DNA of 64,000 bases from Ornithodoros turicata (GCF_037126465.1 NW_026999480.1:1-64000); one strand, 5' to 3'; numbered from the stretch's first letter, positions 11,733-22,424 are shown. The notes: generated from the sequence alone by a model not told the origin. Numbers and translations: made by a program.

Positions 11733-12762
11733 GAAACCAGAGGGTGGTTTGGGGGGTGTGGAACGCTATAGAAAAGCGCATCACTTGAGCAAAAAGAAGG
11801 CTCTCGCCATTCTCAGAAAGCTGGATGCCTACACGCTCCACCATCCGGTCAGAAGAAAGTTTAATAGGAGACGCATCATCGCGCTCAAGATCAACGACGT
11901 GGCAAATGGACCTCGCCGATTTTTCAAAGACAAGAGATTCAACGGTGGCTACCGCTACATTCTCGTGGCAATCGATTCCCTCTCCCGCTTTCTGCGCACC
12001 CTCCCGCTAAAGACGAAGCGCCCCGCCGAAATGAAATGGCCATGATATGACTTTTCGGGGAGGGTAACGTACCTACACACATCTTTTGCGACAGAGGGCG
12101 GGGAATTCTACAACAAGACCGTCATGGAGTATCTCTCACGAAAGTAGGTACAGATGTATTCTACCTTCTCTCCTGTATCAAAGCGTCGCAGGAGCGGCGT
12201 CATACGGACTTTACGCGACAGAATATTCCGTTATTTTAGAGTAACGGGAAAATACCACTTCGTTCCGCGCTTCCCAAGATCGTGCGCGACTACAACACCA
12301 CCAAACACAGGACTTTGGGCATCAGTCCCGTCCGAAGTCACGCCCGAAAACGAATTGGAGCTGGTCAATAAGATATAATGGGATGCCCGTCCGTACCCTC
12401 CGTGAAAAAGAAGCTCAAACGGGGGATAAGTGAGGGTCCTACTTCACAGAAAAGGTTTTCATAAGAGCTCGGAAGGGGAGTTGGTCGCCTCAGATTTTCT
12501 ACCGTCTCCCGCCTGAAGAGACACCTCTCCTCCCGTCGTACACCTGGAAGATTACCGGGGTAAGGAAGTGGACGGATCTTTCTTACCCGAGGAGGTACTC
12601 GTAGTAACCCGAGACGGCAATCAGCCTTGGCCAGTAACGAAAGTGCTGAGGAAGAAGCAGGTGAACGGTCAGAGCTTCCTCCTTGGTTCGCTGGTTCGGT
12701 TACGACAAAGAACACGACAGTTGGGGGTTCCGAGCAGCGACGTGGTCAAGATTGGGAAATGA
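11719..12762 (+). pseudogene. Retroviral-type integrase, multiply frameshifted
   Basis: Integrase inserts the element into host DNA. Blocks in order: an N-terminal region with KLDAYTLHHPVRRKF; the first catalytic Asp in WQMDLADF (11900-11923, a different frame from its neighbours); NGGYRYILVAIDSLSRF; the second Asp block CDRGGEFYNK (about 12088-12117); a region toward the third acidic residue (12154-12378) that is heavily disturbed; and a C-terminal chromodomain-like part (about 12540-12762) with GSFLPEEVLVV. At least four frame breaks and in-frame stops separate these pieces, so no functional integrase can come from this copy. Confidence 0.88.
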
Positions 12763-14020
12763 TGTCGGACATCTACGTCCATCTGCTCTCGAACGCCAGC
12801 ATGGATAAAGTTTCCCTCGATAAACTCAACGCCTTCACGGTAGCTTTTCGATAGTCCGCTGCAGCTCTCGAATCGTAGAAAGACGGTCTGATGGATCTCA
12901 GCATAAGTAACGATTTTTTAAATATCGGCTACGAAAGGCAAGATGCGAAAATCGAGGTTTCTTTCGAGGACACGGTGGAAGCCGGCAGAACTTTTCGTGT
13001 CACCTCGGATCTCGAGAGGGATTTGGGAAAAGCCCTTTCGGAATTCGACGTTTCTTTCGCGTACAATAAATCGCGATACGACTTCGTCTTACCCGTGGAC
13101 GTGAAAGCCGTGGAATTGGACCCTCGGCTCGCGCAAGCGCTCGACGCCTCGCTAGCGTCCCGCGAAGCAGGTCGTGCGGTGAAACCCCCCAAATTGAGCG
13201 AACGCGAAGCCACCTCCATCTTATTGGAGCACGCCGCACCGCCGTCGCTTTCGGCGACGTCACTCTGAATTCGGAAACCACGTCCCTACGGAACACACTC
13301 AACAAGTATTTCCAGACGCACAAGCTGGACGCCTCGCTAGAATTCGCGGATAACGTGTACTCTCTGAAAACACCGAAAGGGTTGCACGTACCGGAACCCT
13401 TTGTCAAGCTGCTACATCTCACACCGTCGAGGGACACGAAGAAACGCTACGCGTCTCTCTCCCCGTAGCGCGTCAATTTTCTTTCACGATCAAGACGAAA
13501 ATTCCTCGATCTTTGCAAGTACATGTGCCTCCCGGCTATTATGCGACGCCGCAAGCACTTCTAAATGCGATTAATCAGCGCGTAGGCGAACGCGCGCGCT
13601 TCAGCTTCGACGGAACCGAACAGAAATGTAAAATTCGGCTTTCCGAGGGCACCTCCACCCTAAGACTTTCCGAGTACCTGGCCGTGCTTTTGGGCTTCGA
13701 ATCGCGTACCGTGTTCACGGGGGATGAGGATGCCACGAGCTCCGTCGAGGTACTCCTGGAACCCCCGTTTCACAACATAATCGTGTACACGGATATCGTG
13801 GAACCCACGTACGTGGGGAGCGGGAAAAAACCGATATTAAAAATACTACCCTTTTATTACGAGAAAGACAAGCACGTCGTCACCTACACGTTAGATAACA
13901 TCCAGTATTTTAACCTGTCTCAATTCGAAATTCCTTCAGTGACGATCGTTCTCGCGGACGAAACGGGAAGACGTTTGCCGTTGCGGTCCAAAGGCAGAAC
14001 CAATCTAACGTTCATTTCAA
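12759..14020 (+). pseudogene. Minor capsid / penton-like protein, frameshifted
   Basis: The double ATG at 12759 opens with MSDIYVHLLSNASMDK, close to the usual start of Polinton/adintovirus penton (single jelly-roll) proteins. A stop at 12852 ends this frame. Coding resumes at 12891-13268 and again from about 13490. The last segment contains VHVPPGYYATPQALLNAIN and LAVLLGFE, and ends with beta-strand-like sequence near 14020. Three frames are used, so there are at least two indels. It would form the capsid vertex. It sits between integrase and major capsid, as expected. Confidence 0.8.
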
Positions 14021-14021
14021 A

Positions 14022-14355
14022 ATGTACCGTAATTCCCCCAAAATATTGCCCGTGTACACGGGACACCCTTGTTCCAACGAGGGGGCGGTGTGTGGAGCAA
14101 CATATCCAAGTTTATCGTTCCCATCTGGCACAAATAAAACCGATCGCCAAGAGAACGTTGAAGCGCTTGGCGCGGAATTTGGCCGATGGCGAAGGAATAT
14201 CGCGCGCGAGTAAAAAAGACGGCCATAGCAACGGGGAGAGACGTGCTGGATTCCATGGAGGGGCTCTGGAAACAACAATGGGAAGAAACGCCGCAAACGA
14301 CAACAAAAGGCGCCGACACACGACGCACCTGCAGATATCTTTGGTACGCCGTGAA
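14022..14355 (+). pseudogene. Small basic virion-type gene between penton and major capsid
   Basis: ATG 14022 opens MYRNSPKILPVYTGHP. Homologous-looking continuation lies in other frames: IKPIAKRTLKRLARN at about 14132-14176, then ATGRDVLDSMEG at about 14232-14265. This layout resembles the small Gly-rich/basic protein that often precedes the Polinton major capsid gene. Two frame changes are needed. The exact identity is uncertain. Confidence 0.5.
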
Positions 14356-14384
14356 GGTCACACATCCGCTGCGCGCGCTCCGTC

Positions 14385-15675
14385 ATGACGTCAACGAAAG
14401 GAAAAATACAGACGCCGATCTGTCTAACGAGTGATGTGATGATTTCGAACCCCCTTCCATCAATACGGCGTGGAAGATACTTCGTACCAACTTTTTATCC
14501 GGTCATCGGAGTAAATAATTCCGTGATCGAGTTTTGTATTCAAAATTTGCAAAGGGCACACTTGGATCTCTACGGCAGTTTCGTGTCTTTGACCGTGCGC
14601 ATTGGTTCGCGACGACGGGGAAGAAATGGACGAGAAAGATGTCGTTTTTCCCAATAAACCACCTGTTGAGCGGCATGTTTAAGACCGGTCACCGTTTATG
14701 CGAACAACAAGCTCGTCAGTTCCAACGAGTTGTACGCCTACAGGAGTATTTTGGACGTCGTGCTTCATTCCACGCCCGCGGCTCTAAGAAACAGTGCACG
14801 CGGCTGGACTCTTATGTCGAGGACGACGAACATTTATAGGACGATTACGACGTCTCGTCTCGCGGTCCGAAACAACGTTACGAAGCGACGAAGGGTGGAA
14901 AATACTTTAACCTGGTCGGACAGATCAATACCGACCTGTTTCAACAGCCGCGCCTGATGGTACCTGCCGTCGAAATTCGCGTCGTTTTCCTGGTAAACAA
15001 CGACGAATTTAAACTCGTATCGGTCCCCCAAAGACAAGAAAACGTACAATTACGAGGTGGACATTAAAGAAATGACGTTACACTTGAAAAAGGTGACGCT
15101 GGCACCTTCCCTATTTTTGGAATACGAGCGGCGGCTTCAGACCACGCCGGCCATCTACGTGTTACGCGGATTGGAAACCAAGGTGCGGAGCTTGAGTGCC
15201 GGGAGCTTGGACGCTCACTTTGAAAACGTTTACCCCGAAAGGGTACCTTCCATATTATGCGTCGCCCTGCTCGCCACGTCCGACTTTCTCGGCGACATCA
15301 ATCGAACCCTACAAATTCCGTCATTACGACCTGTCTCATTCGATGCTCTCCGTGGACGGCCAGCAAGTGCGAGCCGAGTACGACTTTCAGAACGACCTCG
15401 TCAAAATTCCCTACTTTAACTTCTTGCAAGAACTGGGAGAGAAACATTTCAAGTATAGCTACGAGCGATTTAAAACGGACGGGTTCCTTCTCTACTTTAA
15501 CTTGGACGTGGACAAGTGTTCTTCTCCTTCGCATTTGAACGAGTGGCGAAAAGGAAACGTTCGCCTGCAATTACGCTTCGCTAAAGCCCTTCCACACGCG
15601 GTCACCGTCCTCTTGATTTCCGAGTGTCCCAAGCTCATGTACGTCGACAAGGACCGTACGGTCACCTTCCCATAA
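14385..15675 (+). pseudogene. Major capsid protein (double jelly-roll), frameshifted
   Basis: The ATG at 14385 follows directly on the preceding gene. Recognisable pieces include the early NNSVIEFCIQ block, an RSILDVVLHSTPAALRNS block in a second frame (about 14740-14795), and a long C-terminal part (about 15300-15675) with GFLLYFNLDVD and VTVLLISECPKLMYVDKDR. The order and size (about 430 codons) suit a Polinton/adintovirus major capsid protein. At least three frame changes occur across the gene. The stop TAA (15673) is 5 bp before the protease start, so these are tightly packed late genes. Confidence 0.85.
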
Positions 15676-15680
15676 AAAAG

Positions 15681-16120
15681 ATGTACGAGAGCGACATCTT
15701 GGAACTCGTGTCCCTGAACCCCCTCGCTTCCTCCATGCTGAGAGGCATTTGCGCTTCAAACGAAGCCTTCGTTTTACGCAAGCCCGGTTATTTAATCATC
15801 AATACGGAAGAGCGAAGAAGACGCGGGCAGCACTGGGTGCTCTACCTGAAAAACTACGACGGGTCTGCCGTGTTTTTCGACAGCTACGGACTTCCCCCCA
15901 TCGAAGCAAACCTTCGAAAGACTTTACCTGTAGTGGACGAGTATAACGACAAGTGTATTCAATCGCCTTTTTCGCCTTACTGCGGGCTTTTTGTATCTAC
16001 GTAGCCACGCGCATGTCGAAACGCTACAGCTTGAAAAGTTGTGTATCCATGTTTTCCTGTAACCTCGAAGAGAATGACGAAACAATAAAACGTCTCCTCG
16101 TGAGCGAACTCGTTTCGTAA
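15681..16120 (+). pseudogene. Adenain-like cysteine protease, one frameshift near the end
   Basis: Capsid maturation protease. From the ATG at 15681 the frame runs 107 codons. It includes the catalytic His in GQHWVLYL, the acidic residue in FFDSYG, a Gln in CIQSPFSPYC and the nucleophile Cys in PYCGLFV. It stops at 16004, but the adjacent frame is open from about 15990 to a TAA at 16118 and carries a plausible C-terminus. The total, 440 bp, is two bases over 146 codons, consistent with a single indel just after the active Cys. AATAAA occurs at 16084, and the gene converges on a minus-strand gene at 16137. Confidence 0.88.
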
Positions 16121-16136
16121 AAAATAGACTATTTAT

Positions 16137-16532
16137 TTATTCACGACATACACAAGACCCTTGCGAGACGATCTTCCAACGTGCTGACCCGACGCTCGTC
16201 GTCGCCGGTCTGCACCGTGACGTCGAGGGATGTGTGGAGAAGCCAGTAGCGACGGACGATAGGTCGGTTTGAAAACCCGCGTTGATGAGACACGGGTCGA
16301 CTGTCTCTCCTCGTCTATACTTTTCCAGCAGCTCGAGCTTGTAATCTACGAAACGCTTCATTTTCTTTGCAATCTTCCCACTGACGGTGAACAGACGTAA
16401 GGGTATCGTCTTGAGAATCGAGCGAAAGTCTCCCTCGCAGCTATCGCCGTGAATATAATCGCGTAATCGCAGCAAGTCCCGATACATTCGTGTTTGCACA
16501 AAGGTGGCAAACCTCTGCTCGGGCGTCATCAT
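16137..16532 (-). CDS. Uncharacterised Polinton minus-strand gene, 131 aa
   Basis: Starts MMTPEQRFATFVQTRMYRDL. Helical, basic N-terminal two-thirds, including GKIAKKMKRFVDYKLELLEKY. The Ser/Thr/Arg-rich C-terminal third (from about GFQTDLSSV) looks less protein-like and may follow a frameshift. It converges on the protease gene, with an AATAAA-type signal on the minus strand just inside its end (16132-16137). Function unknown. It belongs to a leftward block with two more small genes. Confidence 0.55.
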   Translation of the reverse strand: MMTPEQRFATFVQTRMYRDLLRLRDYIHGDSCEGDFRSILKTIPLRLFTVSGKIAKKMKRFVDYKLELLEKYRRGETVDPCLINAGFQTDLSSVATGFSTHPSTSRCRPATTSVGSARWKIVSQGSCVCRE

Positions 16533-16586
16533 GACTGAGACGGAATGAGAGTAGACAACCTTTTTTTATTTCTCGTTACACATGAA

Positions 16587-16786
16587 TTAGGCTCCAGCTT
16601 TGGTTTCGTAGCCGGGAAGGCAGCCCAAATACGGACGAAGGCTCGAGTCTAACCAATGGCTGGGGTTTCTCGACCAGAGTCCACCGCAGCGACAGGTAGT
16701 CAGTTGATCGCCGATTCGCAAAAAGAAGGTCTTTGGAGGAGGCTTGAAGGTTAGGACCAGGGGTAGATCTCCCGTCAGTAGCCATT
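16587..16786 (-). pseudogene. Small Cys/His protein gene A, related to gene B
   Basis: In the frame ending at 16587 the C-terminus contains CRCGGLWSRNPSHW followed by LRPYLGC. The same pattern (CGGLWS...HW...LRP/IRP-x-LGC) is found in the spliced gene B just upstream, with many synonymous differences, so this is the coding frame. The ATG nearest the TATA box (16786) lies in another frame, implying an indel or a missing first exon. A good acceptor (TTTCGTTGCAG) occurs directly before the conserved part. Spacing Cx1-2C-x9-H-x11-C suggests metal binding, superficially like a shortened BIR finger. Function not known. Confidence 0.5.
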
Positions 16787-16823
16787 CGTAATCTGCAACG
16801 AAAGGAGTGTGAGAAACGCGTGT

Positions 16824-16830
16824 TTTTATA
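16824..16830 (-). promoter_or_regulatory. TATA box for gene A
   Basis: TATAAAA on the minus strand, about 40 bp before the first ATG of gene A. Confidence 0.55.
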
Positions 16831-16862
16831 TCTCAAACACACACACGCACGTACAATCTTCT

Positions 16863-17263
16863 TCAGTCACAGAGTGACACTGATGGTCCATCTTCTCCAT
16901 CTTCCTTCAATAGTCGAAGTCCTTCGCAACGTACGTCGAACGGTACCGTCCGACAGCCGAGAAACGGGCGAATCAATCGGTCCGTCCAATGCTTTTGCTC
17001 TGAAAAAAAAAAAAAAATGTGAACGATTATAGAACGTATTAAAAAAAAAAAAATAACGAGGAAGCGTACCTTTGGACCACAATCCACCGCAATTGGTGCA
17101 GAAGAAGCGGGCCCCTGCCAATCTCCCGAAATATGTGAGGCGGGAAAAAACCGACTTCACGCGCAGCAAAAGTGTTGTACACTGGAAACGAAACTCTTCA
17201 AACATTTCGACGATGATGATGACGTCATGGGTATTACTTACGAGGATCTACCAAGCTGATCAT
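16863..17263 (-). CDS. Small Cys/His protein gene B, spliced
   Basis: Minus-strand gene with a TATAAAT box at 17301-17295 and first ATG at 17263. Two introns fit perfectly: 17241-17182 (GTAAGT...TTTCCAG, 60 nt) and 17069-17000 (GTACGC...polyT...CAG, 70 nt). After the second splice the frame reads FFCTNCGGLWSK, then HWTD...RPFLGC, and ends SLCD at 16863. The Cx2C-x9-H-x11-C spacing is shared with gene A. The 22-nt first exon joins in a different phase from this conserved frame, so either translation starts elsewhere (ATG at 17205 in the unspliced first intron) or one base has been lost. Function unknown. Confidence 0.55.
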
Positions 17264-17294
17264 GATGGAATGACGATCGAACGTTCGCTTCGAC

Positions 17295-17301
17295 ATTTAT
17301 A
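17295..17301 (-). promoter_or_regulatory. TATA box for gene B
   Basis: TATAAAT on the minus strand, about 32 bp before the ATG at 17263, inside the shared intergenic control region. Confidence 0.55.
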
Positions 17302-17315
17302 GTAAAGCTTTGCCT

Positions 17316-17605
17316 CTCACTCTCTATGACGTCATTGAACGTGTTTAAACATGTTAAGACGTGTTTGAACATGGGCGGCGAAGTCGCCCCTGGACACACT
17401 CGTTCCTCTCTCACCCTCTCTATGACGTCATTGAACGTGTCTGAACATGTTTGGACGTGTTTAGACACAGGCGACGAAGTCGTCCCTGGACACACTACTT
17501 CCTCTCTCTCTCTATGACGTCATTGAACGTGTTTGAACATGTTTGAACGTGTTTGAACATGTTTGAACGTGTTTGAACATGTTGTGACGTGTGTAGACAT
17601 GAACC
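17316..17605. promoter_or_regulatory. Tandem repeat with CRE/ATF-type palindromes between divergent genes
   Basis: Three imperfect units of about 92-96 bp, each opening with TATGACGTCATTGAACGTGT. The palindrome TGACGTCA is at 17327-17334, 17423-17430 and 17515-17522, with a fourth just outside at 17220-17227. Each unit also holds alternating GAACGTGTTT / GAACATGTTT decamers, most regular at 17524-17585. It separates leftward genes A/B from the rightward polymerase. TGACGTCA is the consensus site of CREB/ATF bZIP factors, so host-factor control is a reasonable inference. Confidence 0.65.
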
Positions 17606-17639
17606 CCGCAATACGAAAAACGTCACGCAGTACGAATTA

Positions 17640-17705
17640 GATTGGTGGTTAGTGTGTCGCGCCCAGTGTAGAAGGATCCTGGGTTCGAATCCCACTCTGG
17701 GTCTT
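17640..17705 (+). other. tRNA-like sequence (A- and B-box-like)
   Basis: The segment contains GGTGGTTAGTGTG, resembling a tRNA D-arm/A-box, and GGTTCGAATCCC, a canonical T-loop/B-box, at tRNA-like spacing. The acceptor stem pairs poorly, so this is more likely a tRNA-derived repeat or a pol III promoter remnant than a working tRNA. Confidence 0.45.
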
Positions 17706-17887
17706 CTTGTCGTCATGTACAAGTCGTCCCAGAGTGTTAGCTAGAAATTAGTGTAATGTTTTATTCAACGTCGATGGTATTATTGTCATATGCGACATCG
17801 CAAAAAGGCGCGAAAGACGGAAGGCGGGGTGGTCAAAGTACAGACGACACCGTCGCAATGCGAGGAGGAGGAGAGCGGTGTAGCGAC

Positions 17888-17894
17888 TATAAAA
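17888..17894 (+). promoter_or_regulatory. TATA box of the DNA polymerase gene
   Basis: TATAAAA preceded by GCGAC and followed by a G-rich stretch. It lies about 80 bp before the first splice donor (17976) of the polymerase transcript. Confidence 0.65.
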
Positions 17895-18133
17895 GGTGCG
17901 CTGGTTCTACGACGATTGACAGGAAGCCCACGAGGGGCATCCATCCACGACACGAGGCGTTTCGTGGACCAAAATGTAAGTTGACCGTCTCTGCTGTGAG
18001 AGTGTATTCTATGTATGACATTGTTTTTCAGGAACCAATAGCCGCTGTCACCGCATGACACTGAACACAGGAACTCATCCCATCCTCTCTCATCATCCTC
18101 ATCATTCTCAAGCGTTCCTCAACTGAAGGGAAA

Positions 18134-21100
18134 AGTGAGCATTGTTTCGTGAGAGGAAATCTCGTACTGATTTTGTTTGACCGCAGTGCCGCGCTGTCTC
18201 GTATGTCAGTACGACCCCATCGATGCCATGCTCGTGGCCGTAGAAAGAGAGCACGAAGCTAGAATAGAGAATCTCGGTAATAGCCCAGTCGTCCTTTCAG
18301 ATGACGACGACAGAGTCAGTAGTTCGCCTTTCGTAATACCTGAAACGGACGACGACGACGACGAATTGCTCATGTGGGAAGGGGATCAGTCGTATGCAGA
18401 TTTCATTCCTCTGTCTGGTAGGGTTCGAGATGAATCACCAGATGCAAGCCCAGAATTTCGAAACGAAGCTGAGCCTGTCCAGGGTCGTAGAATCGTTGAA
18501 TTGAGAGAACACGTCGTAGAGAATCATCCCTCCGTCACGGAGAGACGATTCCTTCCTTTTTTTGTCACAGACGAGGCATTTGACGGAACGGCTACTAGGT
18601 ACACGCTTCTCTGTTCCCCGCACGACGACAACGTCGACGATTTGCGACTCTATCTACCGAGCATAGCTCCAGTAATCACGCGCGTCCTCGAAGCTTATCC
18701 CATGCCTTTCAAATTTTGTCTGTGCTCGAAGGCGCTCATGGTTAAGGACGGAGCCGACGGGTTGACTTCGCATCTCCTTCACGTGAACCTTCACATGAGA
18801 GTCGTTCATAACCGCCAAGAAATCGAAGGCGCGATAAATGCTGCCATCGCAGAGTCCTCGCAACGCGTTGAAAACTATGCGAGAGAAGGGTCTGGTTTCA
18901 CCTCGAACGACGTCCAATGTGTCGACTTAAAACTAACGCGCTTAAAACCGAAGCGGATAGGATGCACGATCGAGCTTCCCGAGCTGCTAAAGAGAAAAAC
19001 AAAGACTCTCACAAACGTCAAACTTCCACCGAATCACGAAAACGAGTGTTTCAAGTATAGCGTGCTGGCACTCTTACATCCTTTGAGGAGCAAACCAAAC
19101 CTGCATGTAAGATACCACAAGTACATGAATCCTTCCCATCCGGAGACGCGCGTAACGTACTGGCCGCCCTGCTTCCCAGTCACTTACGAAGACATTACCC
19201 TGTGGGAGAGAAAAAACAAAATCTCCGTCTACATCTACGTGTTCGACGAGCAGACGAGTTCGATATCTACCGGACGGGTTCCCTGCACGCTCTATAAGGA
19301 TAAAGTCCACCTGCTCGAGGTTAGGGAGCATTTCTATGGGATCCGAAAATTTAGCACTTTCATGGGACGAAGTGACTACTTTTATTGCGAGAAATGCACG
19401 TCCGGTTACGGAACGAGAGAGGCATTGCAGCAACACGAACGTCTGTGTCGAGACGTAAACGAAGTGATTCTCGAAATGCCAAAAGCGGGGGAGTGTGTCT
19501 CCTTCAACAAGATACAGTACATGCATCCCTACCCCTATTTCGCGGTGTTGGACACGGAGAGCATACTGGAAAAGGACGCGCTCGTGAAGGACGCCTCGAG
19601 TGTGCACAGGATGAGCTCGTACAGCATTGTGCTAGTGAGAAGTTGTGATGGGAAAATAATGGACGTAGATGGCTATTTGGGACCCAACGCGGCAGAGAAA
19701 TGCTTGCTCTCGCTCAAGCGATTTAGTGATCAAATCGATAGGTTGAACAGTTGTCCCGCGCCGTTGGTCATGAGTATGGAAGACCACTTTCGGCACGCGA
19801 GCGCTACGCACTGCGAATTTTGTGGAATCGAATTTAACCGACATACGCGGAAGGTATCGCATCACGACCACACCCGTTTCGTAGACCCCGGTTCCTCGAA
19901 TTTTGTTGCGACGCTGTGTGATACGTGTAACCTTACGTGTCGTAACACCAAAGAACTCGTCGTGTGCGTGCACAACCTGCAGTACGATTTGAGCTCCCTT
20001 CTCCGCCATATGCACGTTCTAAATATGGGAGAACCGTGGATCTTAGCTTCGAGCTCGGAAAAGATAAGAGGGTTCAACATTGGCGATCTCCATTTCCGCG
20101 ATACCACGCAGTTTTTCAACCTCTCCTTGTCGAACCTGGTGGAAACCCTGCTCGCCAGCGGTGGTGAAAGCGCGTTTCATTGTACCCGTCAAATGTTTGG
20201 TGACCGTTTCCGACGCCTCCTCAGGAAGGGCATTTACCCGTACACCTTCGTCGACAGTTTCGAAGCGTACAATTTGCCCGCACTACCGCCAAAGGAAGCT
20301 TTCAAAAGCGACCTGAACGACCAAGAGATCACGGACGAGGACTATCAGTACGCCCTCGAGATTTTCGAATTGTTCGAATGTAAGAACCTCGGCGGTTACA
20401 CGCGTCTCTACGTCACGCTCGACGCCTGTCAGCTCTGCGACGTCGTACTGTATTTCAGGAAGATTGCGCTAGAGACGGATGGGTTAGATATCCTACGCAC
20501 AGTGTCCCTCGCCAGTTACGCGTGGAGCAGCGCTCTGAAGCTCACCAAAGTCAAACTCGAGCTCATGAGCGATCGCGAGATGTACGAAACGATCGAGAAG
20601 GGAATCAGGGGAGGCATTAGTAACAGCTTCCACAGATACTGTCGGGCTAATCACGAGGGGTGTGACGATTACGATCCCCAGCAAGAAAAGACTTTTATCC
20701 AGTACCTCGACGTGAACAGTTTGTACCCGTACGCGATGACTTTCCATCTCCCGACAGGTGGTTTTGAGTGGGTGGATCCTTCGAGGTGGAGCGAGATCGA
20801 TTTTCTCAACATTCCTCACGATTCGGAAGTGGGTTACGTCTACGTAGTAGACTTGTCATATCCTGAAGAACTGCACGCACTCACCAGGGATTTTCCCCTG
20901 GCACCCGAACACAGGTGTGTGAACGAGAACGAACTCTCCCCCTACCAGCGACACTTGAAAGACGCGTTAGCGCTGAACGCCCCTCCCACAAAGAAACTCT
21001 TGCTGACGTGCTACGACAAAGAACGCTACGTCGTTCACTATACATTGCTCGCACTGTACGTGAGGTTGGGCATGAAAATAAAACGTGTTCACAGCATCCT

Positions 21101-22076
21101 CTCGTTCCGCCAAGACAACTTTTTGCGAACCTTCGTGCAGAGAAACGTCGCGTTGAGGAATGCCGCGACCACGAAATTCGAGCGACTTCTATACAAAACC
21201 ATGTCGAACAGCACGTTCGGTAAGTCGATACAAAATGTGAGGCGGATGAAAAAGTATGCCCTAGCCTACGACAAAGAAAGCGCGCTCCGAAAAGCTAGCT
21301 CCGTCGACAGTCAGCATTTTCACATTCTGAGTGATAAGTGCATCTTGTACGAGATGAAGCAACGCCGCATCAAATGCACGCACCCCCTTTACGTGGGCTT
21401 TGCCATTCTTGAAATATCCAAAGTCCGAATGTACAGCTTCATCTACGAGTCGCTCTTTTCTCGCTTGACATGTCCAGTGCAATTGATCTATAGCGACACG
21501 GACAGCATAATTTTTTCTCTCACGTGTGAAAGCCTGGAAGAGCAGCTGATGAAGATTGAGAGTGAGTTAGATCTGTCTTCCTATCCGCCGGACCACCCAC
21601 TTTTCAATGACGAGCACGCGAACCAGATGGGGTACTTCAAAGACGAGACGGGGGGCGGAGTTATTCAGGAAGTCGTAGCCATCCGAGCGAAAATGTACAG
21701 CATTCTCTTGGCTGGGACACACAAACAGATCGCGAGAGCCAAAGGAGTTAAGAAAGACGTGGTGCGGAAACATTTATTGCACGAAGTGTACCGAGATTCT
21801 CTGTTCAATGAAAAGGCGGTCTCTCAGAAGCAGTGCACCATCCAGAGTATAAAGCAAACGATGTACACCATTTCGAGACTCAAGAAGAGCTTGGTCCCCT
21901 ACGACGACAAACGCTATCTCGTGGATGCCGTACACTCCTTCCCTTATGGGAGCTGCGAATACGGTAAGCTTTACGGGTGTTTTGACGCGTATCGCATTAC
22001 GATAGTACTCCCTCCTTGTGCAGCACCGGAAAACCTGGAAGAGAGCCCGAGACCGTCGACGTCAGGCATCGAGTAA
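18134..22076 (+). CDS. polB: Protein-primed family B DNA polymerase, intact
   Basis: Replicates the linear element. About 1,296 aa if read from the spliced start. Two short 5' introns fit: 17976-18031 (GTAAGT...TTTTTCAG) and 18135-18186 (GTGAGC...ACCGCAG). The second joins A (18134) to TG (18187) to make the first in-frame ATG. The next in-frame ATG is at 18228. Domains in order: an acidic N-terminus; a CF-x-YSVLALL block (about 288-298); a C2H2 finger (about 401-421); exonuclease I Asp in LDTES (about 456); a Cys4/HNH-like module (CEFC...CDTC, about 543-580); ExoII NLQYDLSSLL (about 601); ExoIII TLDA (about 746); motif A LDVNSLYPYAM (about 842); motif B KTMSNSTFGKS (about 1004); motif C YSDTDS (about 1104-1106). 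All catalytic acids are present. AATAAA is at 22113. Confidence 0.96.
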
Positions 22077-22424
22077 CCGTGGAACAAAGAGCTGCACGTG
22101 CATGTAATCGAGAATAAAAGTTCTAGTCGAGACATGCTTCTCTCTCTCTCTCGCAGACAGGAGAAGTACGGGTCATCGTGGCAGTGTGGTAGCGGAATGG
22201 GTGTACGAAAAGAATGACCATTCCGTCATCGTGCTGACGCAGTGACCCGCGCAATGACGGCGCCGCGATGAAGATACCCCTTTTCTGGCTCGTCTGATCT
22301 CACGAACGCAGCATTACGAGATGATCAGACAAGGGAGGGAGGGTGCGGGCATCTATTGACCAACTCTTTTGTATGTATTCAATAAAGATGTTTCAGTGAA
22401 AGAACACACAGAGTCTCGTCAAAG
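22077..22424. other. 3' region between polymerase and gene C
   Basis: No gene. Holds AATAAA at 22113 and a second AATAAA near 22381 on the plus strand, and a TCTCTCTC run. It is the convergence zone of the polymerase and the leftward gene C. Confidence 0.5.

Noticed and set aside
17640..17705. Functional tRNA gene
   Set aside because: The acceptor stem does not pair properly and no anticodon arm could be placed, so only a tRNA-like element is called.
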